64,000 bases of DNA from Fimadaptatus sp050946055 (GCA_050946055.1 JBMNUB010000003.1:62001-126000); one strand, 5' to 3'. Positions 8,247 through 16,767 are shown, counted from the first letter of the stretch. A program made the numbers and translations. Notes: a model not told the origin generated them from the letters alone.

Positions 8247-9740
8247 ATGCGGTATATATCCACGCGCGGCGGCGAAGCGGGGCTCAGCGGCGCTCAGGCG
8301 GTAGTAAGGGGTCTGGCGCAGGACGGCGGGCTGTTCGTGCCGGAGAAGTTTGCACATCTTGATATAGAAGAAATAAAGGCGCTGTCCGGCATGAGCTATG
8401 TGGAGCGCGCGGCGCACATACTTGGCCTGTTCTTTGACGAGTTTAGCAAAGATGAGCTGCTCAGCATGGCATCGGGCGCTTACGAGGGCAAGTTTGAACA
8501 GGGCCGGATAGCGCCGGTGCGCACGCTAAGCGGCGACACGCATGTGCTGGAGCTGTTCCACGGGCCGACCTGCGCATTCAAGGACATGGCGCTACAGCTG
8601 CTGCCGCGGCTTATGGTGGCCTCCAAGCGCAAGACCGGCGATAACCGCAAGGTGTGCATACTGGCCGCGACCTCGGGCGACACCGGCAAGGCGGCGCTGG
8701 AGGGCTTCTGCGATGTGGAAGGCACGCAGTGCGTGGTGTTCTATCCTCACGGCGGCGTGTCGGCCATGCAGCGCATGCAGATGGTCACTCAGCGCGGCGG
8801 CAATGTGGACGTTGTAGCCGTGCGCGGCAACTTCGACGACACCCAGCGCGGCGTCAAGCGCATATTCGGCGATGAAGATATGCGCGCAAAGCTGGATGAG
8901 ATGGGCAGCGCGCTGTCCTCTGCCAATTCGATAAACTTTGGCCGCCTTGCGCCGCAGATAGTCTACTACTTCTCGACCTATGTCGACCTCGCCGCGAGCG
9001 GCAGTATAGACTGGGGCGATGAGATAGAGTTCGCCGTGCCTACCGGCAACTTTGGCAACATACTTGCGGGCATATACGCCAAGTGGATGGGGCTGCCGGT
9101 CAAGCGCTTCATATGCTGCTCCAACCGCAACCGCGTGCTGGATGACTTCCTGCGCACGGGCGTGTACGACGTACGCCGCGAGTTCTACCGCACGACCTCG
9201 CCGTCCATGGACATACTGATATCCTCAAACCTGGAGCGGCTGCTGTTTGAGATGAGCGGGCGCGACGCTGCGCGCGTGCGCGGCTGGATGGAGCAGCTGA
9301 TGAGCGGCGGCGAGTATCGAGTGGAGGACGATGCGCGCGCCCGCATGGACGAGCTGCTGGCCAGCGGCTGGGCGGATGACTGCGACGTGGCCGACGAGAT
9401 ACGCCGCGTGTGGGAGGAATCGGGGTATCTCATGGACACGCATACGGCTGTGGCCATGCGCGTGCTGCGCGAGTACCGCCAGCGCTCTTTGGATAATACG
9501 CCCTGCGTGGTGGTGTCCACGGCCAGCCCGTTCAAGTTCAGCGCCGACGTGCTGCGTGCGCTCAGGGGCGATGCGCCGGCGGATGACTTTGAGTGCGCCC
9601 GTGAACTGGAGCGGGTGAGCGGCATGAGCATGCCTGCGCCGCTTGCAGAGCTTAGCAGCCTGCCTGTGCGCCATGACTGCGTGCTGGAGCCGGGCAGCAT
9701 GGAGGAAGCGGTGCTTAAGGCGGTAAGTTCGCGCGCGTAA
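8247..9740 (+). CDS. thrC: Threonine synthase
   Basis: A PLP enzyme converting O-phosphohomoserine to threonine. Its 497 residues place it in the longer ThrC class. The N-terminal motif MRYISTRGG is typical. The PLP-binding lysine is K112 in GPTCAFKDMALQ, followed by ATSGDTGKAA (phosphate loop) and FAVPTGNFGNILAG. The start ATG 8247 lies 6 bases after GGGGGAGGA. No hom or thrB is adjacent; aspartokinase is 47 kb away, so the pathway is dispersed here. A hairpin lies in the leader. Confidence 0.93.
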   Translation: MRYISTRGGEAGLSGAQAVVRGLAQDGGLFVPEKFAHLDIEEIKALSGMSYVERAAHILGLFFDEFSKDELLSMASGAYEGKFEQGRIAPVRTLSGDTHVLELFHGPTCAFKDMALQLLPRLMVASKRKTGDNRKVCILAATSGDTGKAALEGFCDVEGTQCVVFYPHGGVSAMQRMQMVTQRGGNVDVVAVRGNFDDTQRGVKRIFGDEDMRAKLDEMGSALSSANSINFGRLAPQIVYYFSTYVDLAASGSIDWGDEIEFAVPTGNFGNILAGIYAKWMGLPVKRFICCSNRNRVLDDFLRTGVYDVRREFYRTTSPSMDILISSNLERLLFEMSGRDAARVRGWMEQLMSGGEYRVEDDARARMDELLASGWADDCDVADEIRRVWEESGYLMDTHTAVAMRVLREYRQRSLDNTPCVVVSTASPFKFSADVLRALRGDAPADDFECARELERVSGMSMPAPLAELSSLPVRHDCVLEPGSMEEAVLKAVSSRA

Positions 9741-9753
9741 TCTGCGTGCGATA

Positions 9754-9780
9754 AAAAAATCGCGCGGTAACAGATTTTTT
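9754..9780 (+). terminator. Possible weak terminator after thrC
   Basis: AAAAAATC and GATTTTTT form an 8-bp inverted repeat ending in a T run. The stem is AT-rich, so terminator strength is doubtful. Confidence 0.3.
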
Positions 9781-9906
9781 TGAAAAAAAGCGTGTTTTGA
9801 GTGTTTCATTCGTTTGAGGTGAGGTTATATATAAGGCGTCGGGCGAGAGACCCGAGATAAGAGCGAATGATACATCAATAAAATAGAAGAAGGATGGGTG
9901 GAACAC

Positions 9907-10452
9907 ATGAAGAAGTGGGTATGTCAGGTTTGCGGTTATGTACACGAGGGCGAGACTGCTCCCGAGCAGTGTCCGGTTTGCAAGGCTCCTGCGAGCAAGT
10001 TCAGCCTGATGGGCGAGGGTCGCAGCTGGGCGGCCGAGCACGTAGTAGGCGTGGCCAAGGGTGTTGACGAGCGCATACTGCAGGGTCTGCACGAGAACTT
10101 CACCGGCGAGTGCACCGAGGTCGGCATGTATCTGGCGATGGCGCGCGTAGCGCACCGCGAGGGCTACCCCGAGATCGGCCTGTACTGGGAGAAGGCTGCC
10201 TTTGAAGAGGCTGAGCACGCTGCCAAGTTCGCAGAGCTGCTGGGCGAAGTCGTCACCGATTCCACCAAGAAGAACCTCGAGATGCGCGTAGACGCCGAGA
10301 ACGGCGCGACCAAGGGCAAGTTCGAGCTGGCCAAGCTGGCCAAGGAGCTGGGCCTGGATGCCATCCACGACACCGTACACGAGATGGCCCGCGACGAGGC
10401 CCGTCACGGCAAGGCTTTCGAAGGCCTGCTCAAGCGCTACTTCGGCAAGTAA
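9907..10452 (+). CDS. Reverse rubrerythrin (NADH peroxidase type)
   Basis: A 181-residue non-haem iron protein. A rubredoxin-like domain sits at the N-terminus (Cys 6, 9, 22 and 25), followed by a ferritin-like diiron domain whose ExxH patterns are in EEAEHAAK and DEARHGK. Ordinary rubrerythrin has the opposite order; this reversed order is that of the clostridial reverse rubrerythrins, which reduce H2O2 and O2 with electrons from NADH. The start ATG 9907 follows GGTGG by 5 bases; an in-frame GTG at 9898 is possible. Codon use is shifted toward ATC for Ile, suggesting high expression. A strong terminator follows, so it is monocistronic. Confidence 0.9.
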   Translation: MKKWVCQVCGYVHEGETAPEQCPVCKAPASKFSLMGEGRSWAAEHVVGVAKGVDERILQGLHENFTGECTEVGMYLAMARVAHREGYPEIGLYWEKAAFEEAEHAAKFAELLGEVVTDSTKKNLEMRVDAENGATKGKFELAKLAKELGLDAIHDTVHEMARDEARHGKAFEGLLKRYFGK

Positions 10453-10487
10453 TATCGCCCAAATGGGCGGTAGAACCGCCTGATTTG

Positions 10488-10522
10488 AGAGGTCAGTCCT
10501 GAATGGGGCTGGCCTCTTTTTT
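10488..10522 (+). terminator. Intrinsic terminator after the rubrerythrin gene
   Basis: A 12-bp stem (AGAGGTCAGTCC with GGGCTGGCCTCT, including G-U pairs) followed by a six-base T run. Confidence 0.85.
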
Positions 10523-10708
10523 GCCCTCTTCAGTCATGCCTCTGTCATCAGGCTCTGCTCCCGCCGCTCAGACAAGTTTGCTCTGTCACAACTCTTCAGT
10601 CACAACATTGGCTCAATTATAGGTGTAGCAATTTCTTCTGTCAATCTGGTTTCATTTACAACTTTCTACAAGAAAAAGAGCCTGCATTTCACAGACTCTA
10701 AAACAATG

Positions 10709-11287
10709 TCAATCTTCGTACCTTGCGGCGATGTCTGCAAGGGCCTTTTTCATGCCCTCTTTGACACTCTCAGGGCCAATGATTCTGACAGCTTTGCCAA
10801 GACCAAACACCCAGCCATAAAATTGATTGCTCACCGCGACGCTGACGGTCACTCTGAAGTGTCTCTCATCCTCTTTCATGACCACGACATCCCGCCCAAA
10901 TCTGTCCATGACAGCACCCATCATTCGATTCTGGAAGACCATGGTGACAGGGACAGTCTCTCCACCGAACATGCTAAAGGTGTACTTTGTGTAGGCGGAC
11001 ATGTCCAACTTGGCGAAGGCTTCAGCTCCTTCTCTTGCAAGAGAAGCAACTTCCACTTCGGCAATCTCGGTAATCATAGCCTCTGCTTTATCCATTCGAT
11101 CCACTCTGAAATGCTTGAATTTGCCTTCAGTGTAGGCCAAAAGGTAGTAATTATCGTCAGTGTAGATCATCGCCCAAGGGCTGACCACATACCTTTCGCC
11201 CTTTTTCATGTAATGCTTCTGCTTCTTCTGATCATACGTTCGCTTTCCGCCCATTGGTGTATCTGGCTTACGTTCTTGAGTCCGCAT
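10709..11287 (-). pseudogene. WYL-domain regulator, N-terminus lost
   Basis: From about residue 28 the reading frame matches the WYL ligand-binding domain: YVVSPWAMIYTDDNYYLL and FKHFRVDRM are its hallmark strands, followed by a C-terminal extension. Intact relatives are about 300 residues with an N-terminal winged helix; here the DNA-binding part is absent. The first 15 or so residues come from the wrong frame of a transposase fragment, with the junction near 11245. It has lost its own start region and should not work as a DNA-binding regulator. The composition is less GC-rich than the surroundings. Confidence 0.75.
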
Positions 11288-11397
11288 ATGCTGCCCAGTA
11301 TTGCTATTGTTATTGTATCTTTTACGCTATACTTATAGCCCGTATAGCTCTTGGTTGTTTCCACTTCTTCGAAGTACGACATCATATCTCTTTCCAT
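11206..11397 (-). pseudogene. ISAs1-like transposase N-terminal fragment
   Basis: The first 50 or so residues (YFEEVETTKSYTGYKYSVKD, then ILGSICGLKNVSQIHQWAES) match the DDE_Tnp_1-associated N-terminal domain found in ISAs1/H-repeat transposases. The frame then runs into WYL coding DNA in a different frame and stops. No catalytic DDE part remains. It marks an old insertion or deletion that removed the front of the WYL regulator. Confidence 0.65.
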
Positions 11398-11459
11398 GTC
11401 CTACATTATATCACTCTTTTCTTCTCTTGAAAATGTGAAGTTGATTTCCGTGCAGTCTG

Positions 11460-11660
11460 ATGATCTATGAGCAATTCGGGAACCTGAAATTCAAGTATAA
11501 GGGACGAGAATTCTGGTGCCGAGGGTACTACGTAGATACAGTGGGAAAGAATAAGGAGAGAATTGCAGAATACATCAAGCATCAGTTAGACGAAGATAGG
11601 CTTGGGGAACAGATGACGATGTTTGGAAAGTATGATGACCCTTTTAAGGGTGGCAAGTAA
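11460..11660 (+). pseudogene. IS200-family TnpA transposase C-terminal fragment
   Basis: A 66-residue remnant of an HUH/Y1 transposase. It keeps the strand FWCRGYYVDTVGKN and the helix with the catalytic tyrosine pattern Y-x3-Q (EYIKHQ), but the N-terminal half with the HUH metal site is missing. Intact TnpA is about 140-150 residues. The element's right end follows directly. It is non-functional as it stands. Confidence 0.8.
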
Positions 11661-11800
11661 CAGAATGGCCCGTTGAACGGGCGGAAAGTAACAAGCCCTA
11701 CGCAAATGCCAGACCGTTTATGCGCCTGCGAGGGCGCTGCTAGTATTCTAGGGCTTCGCCCGCACATGCAAAACCCCCGGCTACGCCGGGGGATAATTAT
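11661..11800 (+). mobile_element. Right end of an IS200/IS605-type element
   Basis: After the tnpA fragment come CCCGTTGAACGGG-type pairs, and then a hairpin with an 8-bp stem CCCCCGGC/GCCGGGGG at 11774-11792. This is the subterminal palindrome layout of IS200-type right ends. The left end and most of tnpA are missing. Confidence 0.6.
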
Positions 11801-11803
11801 TAT

Positions 11804-11887
11804 GTAACAGCAATCGAGTTTGAACGCTGCGCTGAATATGTTATAGAATATCCAGAGGACGGGCAGATGCATTATGCGGAGACATAG
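11804..11887 (+). pseudogene. Unidentified C-terminal coding fragment
   Basis: An open frame without a start codon reads VTAIEFERCAEYVIEYPEDG and ends at TAG 11885-11887. Composition and codon pattern look coding. It may be the tail of a gene cut by the IS element. No family recognised. Confidence 0.3.
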
Positions 11888-12108
11888 AGTGTCAGAACGG
11901 CTTTGATGCCATCTCTATAAAATGTGCTGATGCTATATTGCCATTCGAATCCACGACCATTTTCCGCAAATGAAGAAAGGGTCATGCAAGGTTAGATGCT
12001 ATCTAGAGGCTCGCTGCGGTTGTGCAGACGCATCAAGCGCGCATGCATGGCGATGCGCTTTAAAGTGCGCTGCCCTCAATGCCCGAATGTAAATCCCCAG
12101 CCCCCCCA
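11888..12108. other. Intergenic stretch, nothing recognised
   Basis: Mixed composition. No gene or clear RNA structure seen before the marR promoter at 12109. Confidence 0.4.
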
Positions 12109-12137
12109 TTGACAACTGTCCGAATTAGTACTATACT
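12109..12137 (+). promoter_or_regulatory. marR promoter with embedded imperfect operator
   Basis: Consensus TTGACA (12109-12114), a 17-base spacer, then TATACT (12132-12137). The spacer contains TGTCCGAATTAGTAC (12117-12131), an imperfect copy of the palindrome at 12143-12160. Confidence 0.85.
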
Positions 12138-12142
12138 AGCCA

Positions 12143-12160
12143 ATGTACGAATTCGTACAT
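12143..12160 (+). promoter_or_regulatory. Perfect 18-bp operator palindrome
   Basis: ATGTACGAATTCGTACAT is a perfect 18-bp palindrome six bases after the -10. This is the size and place expected for a MarR-family operator, predicting autorepression. Confidence 0.75.
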
Positions 12161-12172
12161 GGAGGTGGGAGC

Positions 12173-12610
12173 ATGAGTGCGGCAGTATTTGAGAAGCTGC
12201 ACAGGATAAATTACCTTACGGCGGAGTTGGACGCGCTGTATCATCAGGCGTCGTTCAGGCTGGGACTGGCCGATAGCGAGATGCGCGTGCTGTACGCCAT
12301 ATACGACAATGGCCAGAGCTGCCTGCTTAGCGACATATACAAGCAGTCCGGCATAAGCAGGCAGACCGTGAATTCGGCGCTGCGCAAGCTGGAAGCCGAG
12401 GGCATTGTGTATCTGGAGCAGGCAAATGGGCGCTCCAAGCGCGCGTGCATGACCGAAGCGGGGCGCGAAAAGGCGCGCGGTACCGTGGCGCGCATATTCG
12501 ACGCGGAACAGGCCACATTTGCCGCGTGGACCGATGATGAACTGAACGAATATGTGCGGCTGTTGAACAAGTTTGTGGACGGCTTCCGCGCACAGGTCGA
12601 GCAGCTCTAG
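12173..12610 (+). CDS. MarR-family transcriptional regulator
   Basis: A 145-residue winged-helix regulator. The recognition helix region GISRQTVNSALRKLEAEGI sits at about residues 58-76, with the wing (RSKRACMTEAG) after it and long flanking helices for dimerisation. The start at ATG 12173 has GGAGGTG 5 bases upstream; the ATG at 12143 lies inside the operator and lacks a ribosome site. It is transcribed from a consensus promoter overlaid by two related operators, so it probably represses itself. The MATE pump 264 bases downstream is its likely target. Confidence 0.87.
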   Translation: MSAAVFEKLHRINYLTAELDALYHQASFRLGLADSEMRVLYAIYDNGQSCLLSDIYKQSGISRQTVNSALRKLEAEGIVYLEQANGRSKRACMTEAGREKARGTVARIFDAEQATFAAWTDDELNEYVRLLNKFVDGFRAQVEQL

Positions 12611-12874
12611 CGTGCGGGCCTTATCCATGCCGCTGCAATCACAGACTTGAGCCAGCGCCATATGCCGGCACCTGTCTGTTACGGCGCAATCCAGCTCTCG
12701 GGCGCGGAACTGCGCCTGATTGCTTAGGCGCAATATGATGCCTGTCTGTTCAGCTACAAGCCAGTGCTTGTGCGGCGCGGGATGTTGCGCGCGGCACATG
12801 GCGCTCACATAATCATGGCAAGGGCGCGGCGCGGCACCTTACCGCGCGGCGCGGACATATCCGGGAGAGTGTTT

Positions 12875-14254
12875 ATGGAAGGAAGGGAACTCTATCTCAA
12901 TACCAGCCCTATCAGGCTGTTTGCAAAGGCGGCGCTGCCGGGCGCGATAAGCATGCTTGCGTCCACGCTTTACAGCCTGTTTGACGGTATGTTCGTGGGC
13001 AGGATATTGGGCGATACATCGTTTGCGGCGGTCAATCTGGCCATACCGCTCGTAATAATAAACTTTGCGCTTGCTGACCTCATAGGCGTAGGCTCGTCCG
13101 TACCCATATCGATAAGCCTGGGCAGGGGAGATGAGCGCTCGGCCAACAATTACTTCACTTGCGCATGCATAATGATAGTGCTGACCGGCATATTCATGGG
13201 CGCGGCGCTGTACGCCGGTGCTATGCCCATTATGGCGCTTATGGGGGCAAGCGGCGAGCTGCAGATACAGGCTGCGCAGTACCTTCAGGTATATGCGCTG
13301 TGCTCGCCAGTGACCACGATAGTGTTTGCGACGGACAACTATCTGCGCATATGCGGGCGCATAAAGGGCAGCATGGGGCTGAATATATTCATGAGTATGC
13401 TTACGGTAGTGCTGGAGTACCTGTGCCTGGGCGTGCTGGGCATGGGCGTGTGGGGCGCGGCGCTGGCCAACTGCACGGCTATGATACTGTGCGCGCTGAT
13501 AGCGCTGTATCCATTTGTGCGGGGCAAGCTTCAGCTGCGCTTTTGCAGGCCGCGCTTCAGCATGGGCATGCTGTGCCAGGTAGTGACCAGCGGCAGTCCG
13601 ACATTCTTGAGCAACGTGGCGGGACGCCTGATATCGATAATCATGAACATGGCGTTGATATTCCTGGGCGGGCAGTCGGCGGTCACCATATACGGAGTGA
13701 TGATGTACAGCGGCGACATAGTGCAGCCGCTGCTCTATGGCGTATGCGACTCGCTGCAGCCGGCGCTGGGCTATAACTACGGCGCGGGCAGGCCCGACCG
13801 CGTCAAGCGGCTGGAGAAGTGCATACTGGTCGCGGGCGCGGCGATATCGGCGGTGGCGGTCGCGCTGATGCTGGGCATACCGGAGCAGCTGGCATCGCTG
13901 TTCCTGCAGCCCGATGAGGGAGAACTGATTGCGCAGTCGGCGCATGCGATAAGGCTGTTCAGCCTCACGTTCCTGACGCGCTGGTTTGGCTTTGCCATGC
14001 AGAGCCTGCTGGTTGCGCTGGATAGGCCGCTTCCGGCAACGGCATTGTCGGTGGGCAGCGCGTTTGGCTTCCCGCTGCTGGTCATGGGCATGCTCTGGCC
14101 GCTGGGGCTGGACGGGCTGTGGCTAAACGGCGCGGTGACGGCGGCGCTGGTGGCGGTGCTGGCGGCGGTGATAATGGTGCGGCTGCGCGGCAGGCTGTTT
14201 GCGCATGCGGGCAGTGCGGCACAGCCGGATGATACACACGGCGGAAATGACTGA
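12875..14254 (+). CDS. MATE-family multidrug efflux transporter (pump 1)
   Basis: A 459-residue membrane protein with about 12 transmembrane segments in two MatE repeats. The first begins FAKAALPGAISMLASTLYSLFDGMFVG. The second has the typical GYNYGAGR loop after DSLQPALG. It likely exports cationic drugs or toxins using Na+ or H+. The start is ATG 12875 (GGGAGAG upstream); longer frames begin in sequence without a ribosome site. It lies downstream of the marR gene and may share its transcript, although a 264-base gap separates them. Confidence 0.88.
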   Translation: MEGRELYLNTSPIRLFAKAALPGAISMLASTLYSLFDGMFVGRILGDTSFAAVNLAIPLVIINFALADLIGVGSSVPISISLGRGDERSANNYFTCACIMIVLTGIFMGAALYAGAMPIMALMGASGELQIQAAQYLQVYALCSPVTTIVFATDNYLRICGRIKGSMGLNIFMSMLTVVLEYLCLGVLGMGVWGAALANCTAMILCALIALYPFVRGKLQLRFCRPRFSMGMLCQVVTSGSPTFLSNVAGRLISIIMNMALIFLGGQSAVTIYGVMMYSGDIVQPLLYGVCDSLQPALGYNYGAGRPDRVKRLEKCILVAGAAISAVAVALMLGIPEQLASLFLQPDEGELIAQSAHAIRLFSLTFLTRWFGFAMQSLLVALDRPLPATALSVGSAFGFPLLVMGMLWPLGLDGLWLNGAVTAALVAVLAAVIMVRLRGRLFAHAGSAAQPDDTHGGND

Positions 14255-14277
14255 GATAAGCCATATTGACATTTAAG

Positions 14278-14319
14278 CAGGGCATCCCGATGCGCTTTAG
14301 AGTGCGGCGGGATGCCCTG
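14278..14319 (+). terminator. Hairpin after MATE pump 1
   Basis: A perfect 12-bp stem (CAGGGCATCCCG with CGGGATGCCCTG) with a partly paired 18-base loop, followed by TTGC rather than a long T run. Confidence 0.6.
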
Positions 14320-14361
14320 TTGCATGCCCAAATATCTGATATGGCGCGCGTGAACGCAAGA

Positions 14362-14426
14362 TGCAAAGCATACTTGACATGTTTTGCAAAGCATGCTATA
14401 CTAAAAATGCAAAGCGAACTTTGCAT
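14362..14426 (+). promoter_or_regulatory. Periodic operator array at the XRE promoter
   Basis: TGCAAAGC occurs at 14362, 14385 and 14408, exactly 23 bases apart, bracketing the -35 and -10. The third copy is half of a perfect inverted repeat ATGCAAAG-N4-CTTTGCAT (14407-14426). This layout fits cooperative binding by the XRE repressor encoded just downstream. Confidence 0.7.
14374..14402 (+). promoter_or_regulatory. Promoter for the XRE repressor operon
   Basis: TTGACA at 14374-14379, a 17-base spacer, TATACT at 14397-14402. It overlaps the TGCAAAGC operator copies. Confidence 0.85.
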
Positions 14427-14446
14427 AAAGGAGGGCAGGATACGGC

Positions 14447-14650
14447 GTGAACACGCGCATAAGGGAACTGCGCCGAGAAAGGCGCATATCGCAGGAGGAG
14501 CTGGCGCGCGCCGTCGGCACCACGCGGCAGACGATAACCTCGATAGAGGTGGGCAAGTACGTGGCCTCATTGCCGCTGGCGTACAAGATAGCGCGCTACT
14601 TTGGACTCACGATAGAGGAAGTGTTCGACTTTTCGGAGGTGGACATATGA
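14447..14650 (+). CDS. XRE-family HTH repressor, minimal type
   Basis: A 67-residue Cro/CI-type regulator consisting only of the helix-turn-helix: RELRRERRISQEELARAVGT then TRQTITSIEVGKY, and the FGLTIEEVFDF tail typical of small Firmicute regulators partnered with membrane proteins. It starts at GTG 14447, with AAAGGAGGG about 11 bases upstream. It overlaps the next gene by four bases (ATGA), so the pair is translationally coupled. The TGCAAAGC repeats upstream make it very likely autoregulated. The inducing signal is unknown. Confidence 0.88.
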   Translation: MNTRIRELRRERRISQEELARAVGTTRQTITSIEVGKYVASLPLAYKIARYFGLTIEEVFDFSEVDI

Positions 14651-15111
14651 AACTGCAGGACTATGGGCAAAGGCTGAAGCGGCAGAACGTATGGCTGTGG
14701 GTGCTGCTGATACTGTCTGTTGCGCTGATAATAGTGGCGGGGGAGTTCGGGCGGCTGGACTCGCGCGTGTTTCGGCAGAACAGGGTGCTGTGTGGCGCGG
14801 CGGAGAACATGCCCAAGGTGCTGTTCATATGGCAGGGCTATATGATATGGCGAATAGCCCGCAACAAGCGCCTGATGCGCGACGGCGCGGCAATGAAGGA
14901 GCACATGGTGCGCGCGCTGGATGAGCGCCGAGAAGCCGTGGCCGGGCGCGCCGGCAGCCGCTTTGCCAAGGTGATGCTGATAGCGCTCAGCGTGGCGGCG
15001 GCGGTCGCGACTGCGTTCGACGCGATGGTGTTCTATACGCTGTACACAGTGCTGCTGGCGGCGCTCGTGCTGTGGGGCGGCATGTATTGGTGGGCAAACC
15101 GCAGCATGTGA
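14647..15111 (+). CDS. Small membrane protein coupled to the XRE repressor
   Basis: A 154-residue protein with about four hydrophobic segments arranged as two hairpins (around residues 16-35, 55-70, 112-128 and 130-147) and a basic cytoplasmic loop between them. It is not assigned to a named family. It overlaps the XRE gene by four bases and has the same promoter. Pairs of a short XRE regulator with a small membrane protein are common in Firmicutes, and the membrane partner is often thought to sense or control the regulator. That role is inference here. Confidence 0.75.
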   Translation: MKLQDYGQRLKRQNVWLWVLLILSVALIIVAGEFGRLDSRVFRQNRVLCGAAENMPKVLFIWQGYMIWRIARNKRLMRDGAAMKEHMVRALDERREAVAGRAGSRFAKVMLIALSVAAAVATAFDAMVFYTLYTVLLAALVLWGGMYWWANRSM

Positions 15112-15461
15112 GCGGGATGTGCGGGGAGGTTTGCGCGTGCGGCGGCGAAGTGCGGCATTGCAAGTGGTGCGATTAACATGGCACGATTGCAATGCACGAT
15201 AGGGAAGCGCTCTGCTAGCGAAGCACGTTAGGACAGCGGCGCGATTAACATGCATACGACTGCAATGTGCAACAATGCGGCACGCCTGCAAGCAAAGCAC
15301 CGCAACCACGCCGCAACTATGCAGATGGGCTATCTCATCACCAGAAGCGCATCGCGCCCGCCATGAACGCGCGCACATCGCATACACATTATTATGCTCA
15401 CGGCAAACCTGCAGAAGACCATTCGCATACCCTGCGCAAGCGAATCAAATATGCATAAAAC
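15112..15461. other. Intergenic region with degenerate duplication
   Basis: No gene supported. GCGATTAACATG occurs at about 15169 and 15240, about 71 bases apart, each followed by related sequence (CGATTGCAATGCA, CGACTGCAATGTG): a decayed tandem duplication. Confidence 0.35.
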
Positions 15462-15506
15462 AGATGTCCCATCGAACGGATAAGCTCTCTGTTCGATGGG
15501 ACATCT
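15462..15506 (-). terminator. Terminator of the rpmH-jag operon
   Basis: A perfect 16-bp stem (15462-15477 with 15491-15506) with a 13-base loop, 7 bases beyond the jag stop. Read on the minus strand, the stem is followed by a T-rich GTTTTATG tail. Confidence 0.85.
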
Positions 15507-15513
15507 CTATTCA

Positions 15514-16767
15514 TCATATGGTATCGTCGGTGGGATCGTCAGGCACGTCGTGCGCCATGGGGACGTTCGCTGCGGGCGCAGCCTCGACTTCGGCGGCGCG
15601 GGGCGGCTTGGGCGGGCGCGGCCTGTCAGGACGCGGACCGCGATCATCGCGGCGCTCATTCGGCTTGCCGTCGCGGCGCTCGGGGCGGCGATGCGGCCTT
15701 GCGGGCGCACTTTCCGCGCCTTCGGTCATGGCCTCGGACTTGAGGGTTATGACCACGCGGCGGTTGGGCTCGTCGCCCTCGGAATGCGTCTGCACGAGCG
15801 GATGATTCTGCAGCGTGGCGTGCAGCACGCGGCGCTCATACGGATTCATGGGCTCAAGAACGACCTTGCGGCCGGTCTTGACAGCGCGGTCAGCCATGCG
15901 CGAGGCAAGGCGCACCAGCGAATCCTCGCGCTTGGCGCGGTAATGCTCGGTGTCCAGCGATACGCGGATGTAGGAATCGCCGCTGTCCTTATTGACCTCG
16001 AGCGAGGTCAGGTACTGGAGCGCGTCCAGCGTGTCGCCGCGGCGGCCTATCAGTATGCCCAGCGTGTCGCCCATCATGCTGATGGACATGTTGCCGCCGG
16101 CCTCAGCCACGTATATCTTGACCTTTACGCCCATGAGCTGAGTCAGCTTGTCCAGATACTCATAGGCGCGGCGGCCAGCATCGCTGAGCGTAGCCGGGTC
16201 CTGGTCGGGCAGGGGACCATCCGGTATCACCGGGCGCTCTTCGTCATGCGGACGGGGAGTGCGATTGGCGCGCGCGGGTTTTGCCTGAGCGGGCTTGCCG
16301 GGACGGGAAGCGGGCTTTGCCTGAGCGGGCTTTGCAGGCTGCTCGGACTTTGCCTGAACAGGCTTTGCAGGCTGCTCGGACTTTGCCTGAGCGGGCTTTG
16401 CGGGCTGCTCGGACTTTGCCTGAGCGGGCTTTGCGGGCTGCTCGGACTTTGCCTGAGCGGGCTTTGCAGGCTGCTCGGGCTTTGCCTGAACAGGCTTTGC
16501 GGGGCGGGGCGCACGCGGCTTGTCAGCTATTGTAGATACGCGCGTGGACGCGCCGGGACGCAGTATCTGCGACATGTCTATCTCGGGTTCACGGTCGCGC
16601 TCGGTTATGCGCACCTTGGCGGGCTTGGCTCCGAACAGTCCGAAGAAGCCCTTGCTGCCCTCGTCGAGTATCTCTATGGATACATCGGGCAGCTCCAGAC
16701 CCAGCCTTGCCAGACCGGACTGTACCGCATCTTCTACGGTCTTGCCGGTGCTTTCAATCGATTTCAT
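15514..16767 (-). CDS. jag: RNA-binding protein Jag/KhpB with repeat linker
   Basis: A 417-residue cytoplasmic RNA-binding protein. The Jag_N domain (residues 1-52, with EEGSKGFFGLFG-like sequence) leads into a long linker of 11-residue repeats (AKPAQAKSEQP, five near-perfect copies plus two decayed). The KH domain has the GRRG loop in IGRRGDTLDALQYL, followed by the R3H domain. A charged Pro/Arg-rich C-terminal tail follows. Typical family members are 200-300 residues, so linker and tail are expanded. Its start overlaps the yidC stop by four bases. KhpB homologues affect cell division and elongation in streptococci. Confidence 0.92.
   Translation of the reverse strand: MKSIESTGKTVEDAVQSGLARLGLELPDVSIEILDEGSKGFFGLFGAKPAKVRITERDREPEIDMSQILRPGASTRVSTIADKPRAPRPAKPVQAKPEQPAKPAQAKSEQPAKPAQAKSEQPAKPAQAKSEQPAKPVQAKSEQPAKPAQAKPASRPGKPAQAKPARANRTPRPHDEERPVIPDGPLPDQDPATLSDAGRRAYEYLDKLTQLMGVKVKIYVAEAGGNMSISMMGDTLGILIGRRGDTLDALQYLTSLEVNKDSGDSYIRVSLDTEHYRAKREDSLVRLASRMADRAVKTGRKVVLEPMNPYERRVLHATLQNHPLVQTHSEGDEPNRRVVITLKSEAMTEGAESAPARPHRRPERRDGKPNERRDDRGPRPDRPRPPKPPRAAEVEAAPAANVPMAHDVPDDPTDDTI
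16302..16510 (-). repeat. 33-bp coding tandem repeat in jag
   Basis: Five near-identical 33-bp units plus degenerate edges encode AKPAQAKSEQP. Units are multiples of three, so copy-number change would keep the frame. Confidence 0.8.

Noticed and set aside
9797..9857. PerR or Fur box upstream of the rubrerythrin gene
   Set aside because: AT-rich blocks are present but no convincing inverted repeat of the known consensus.
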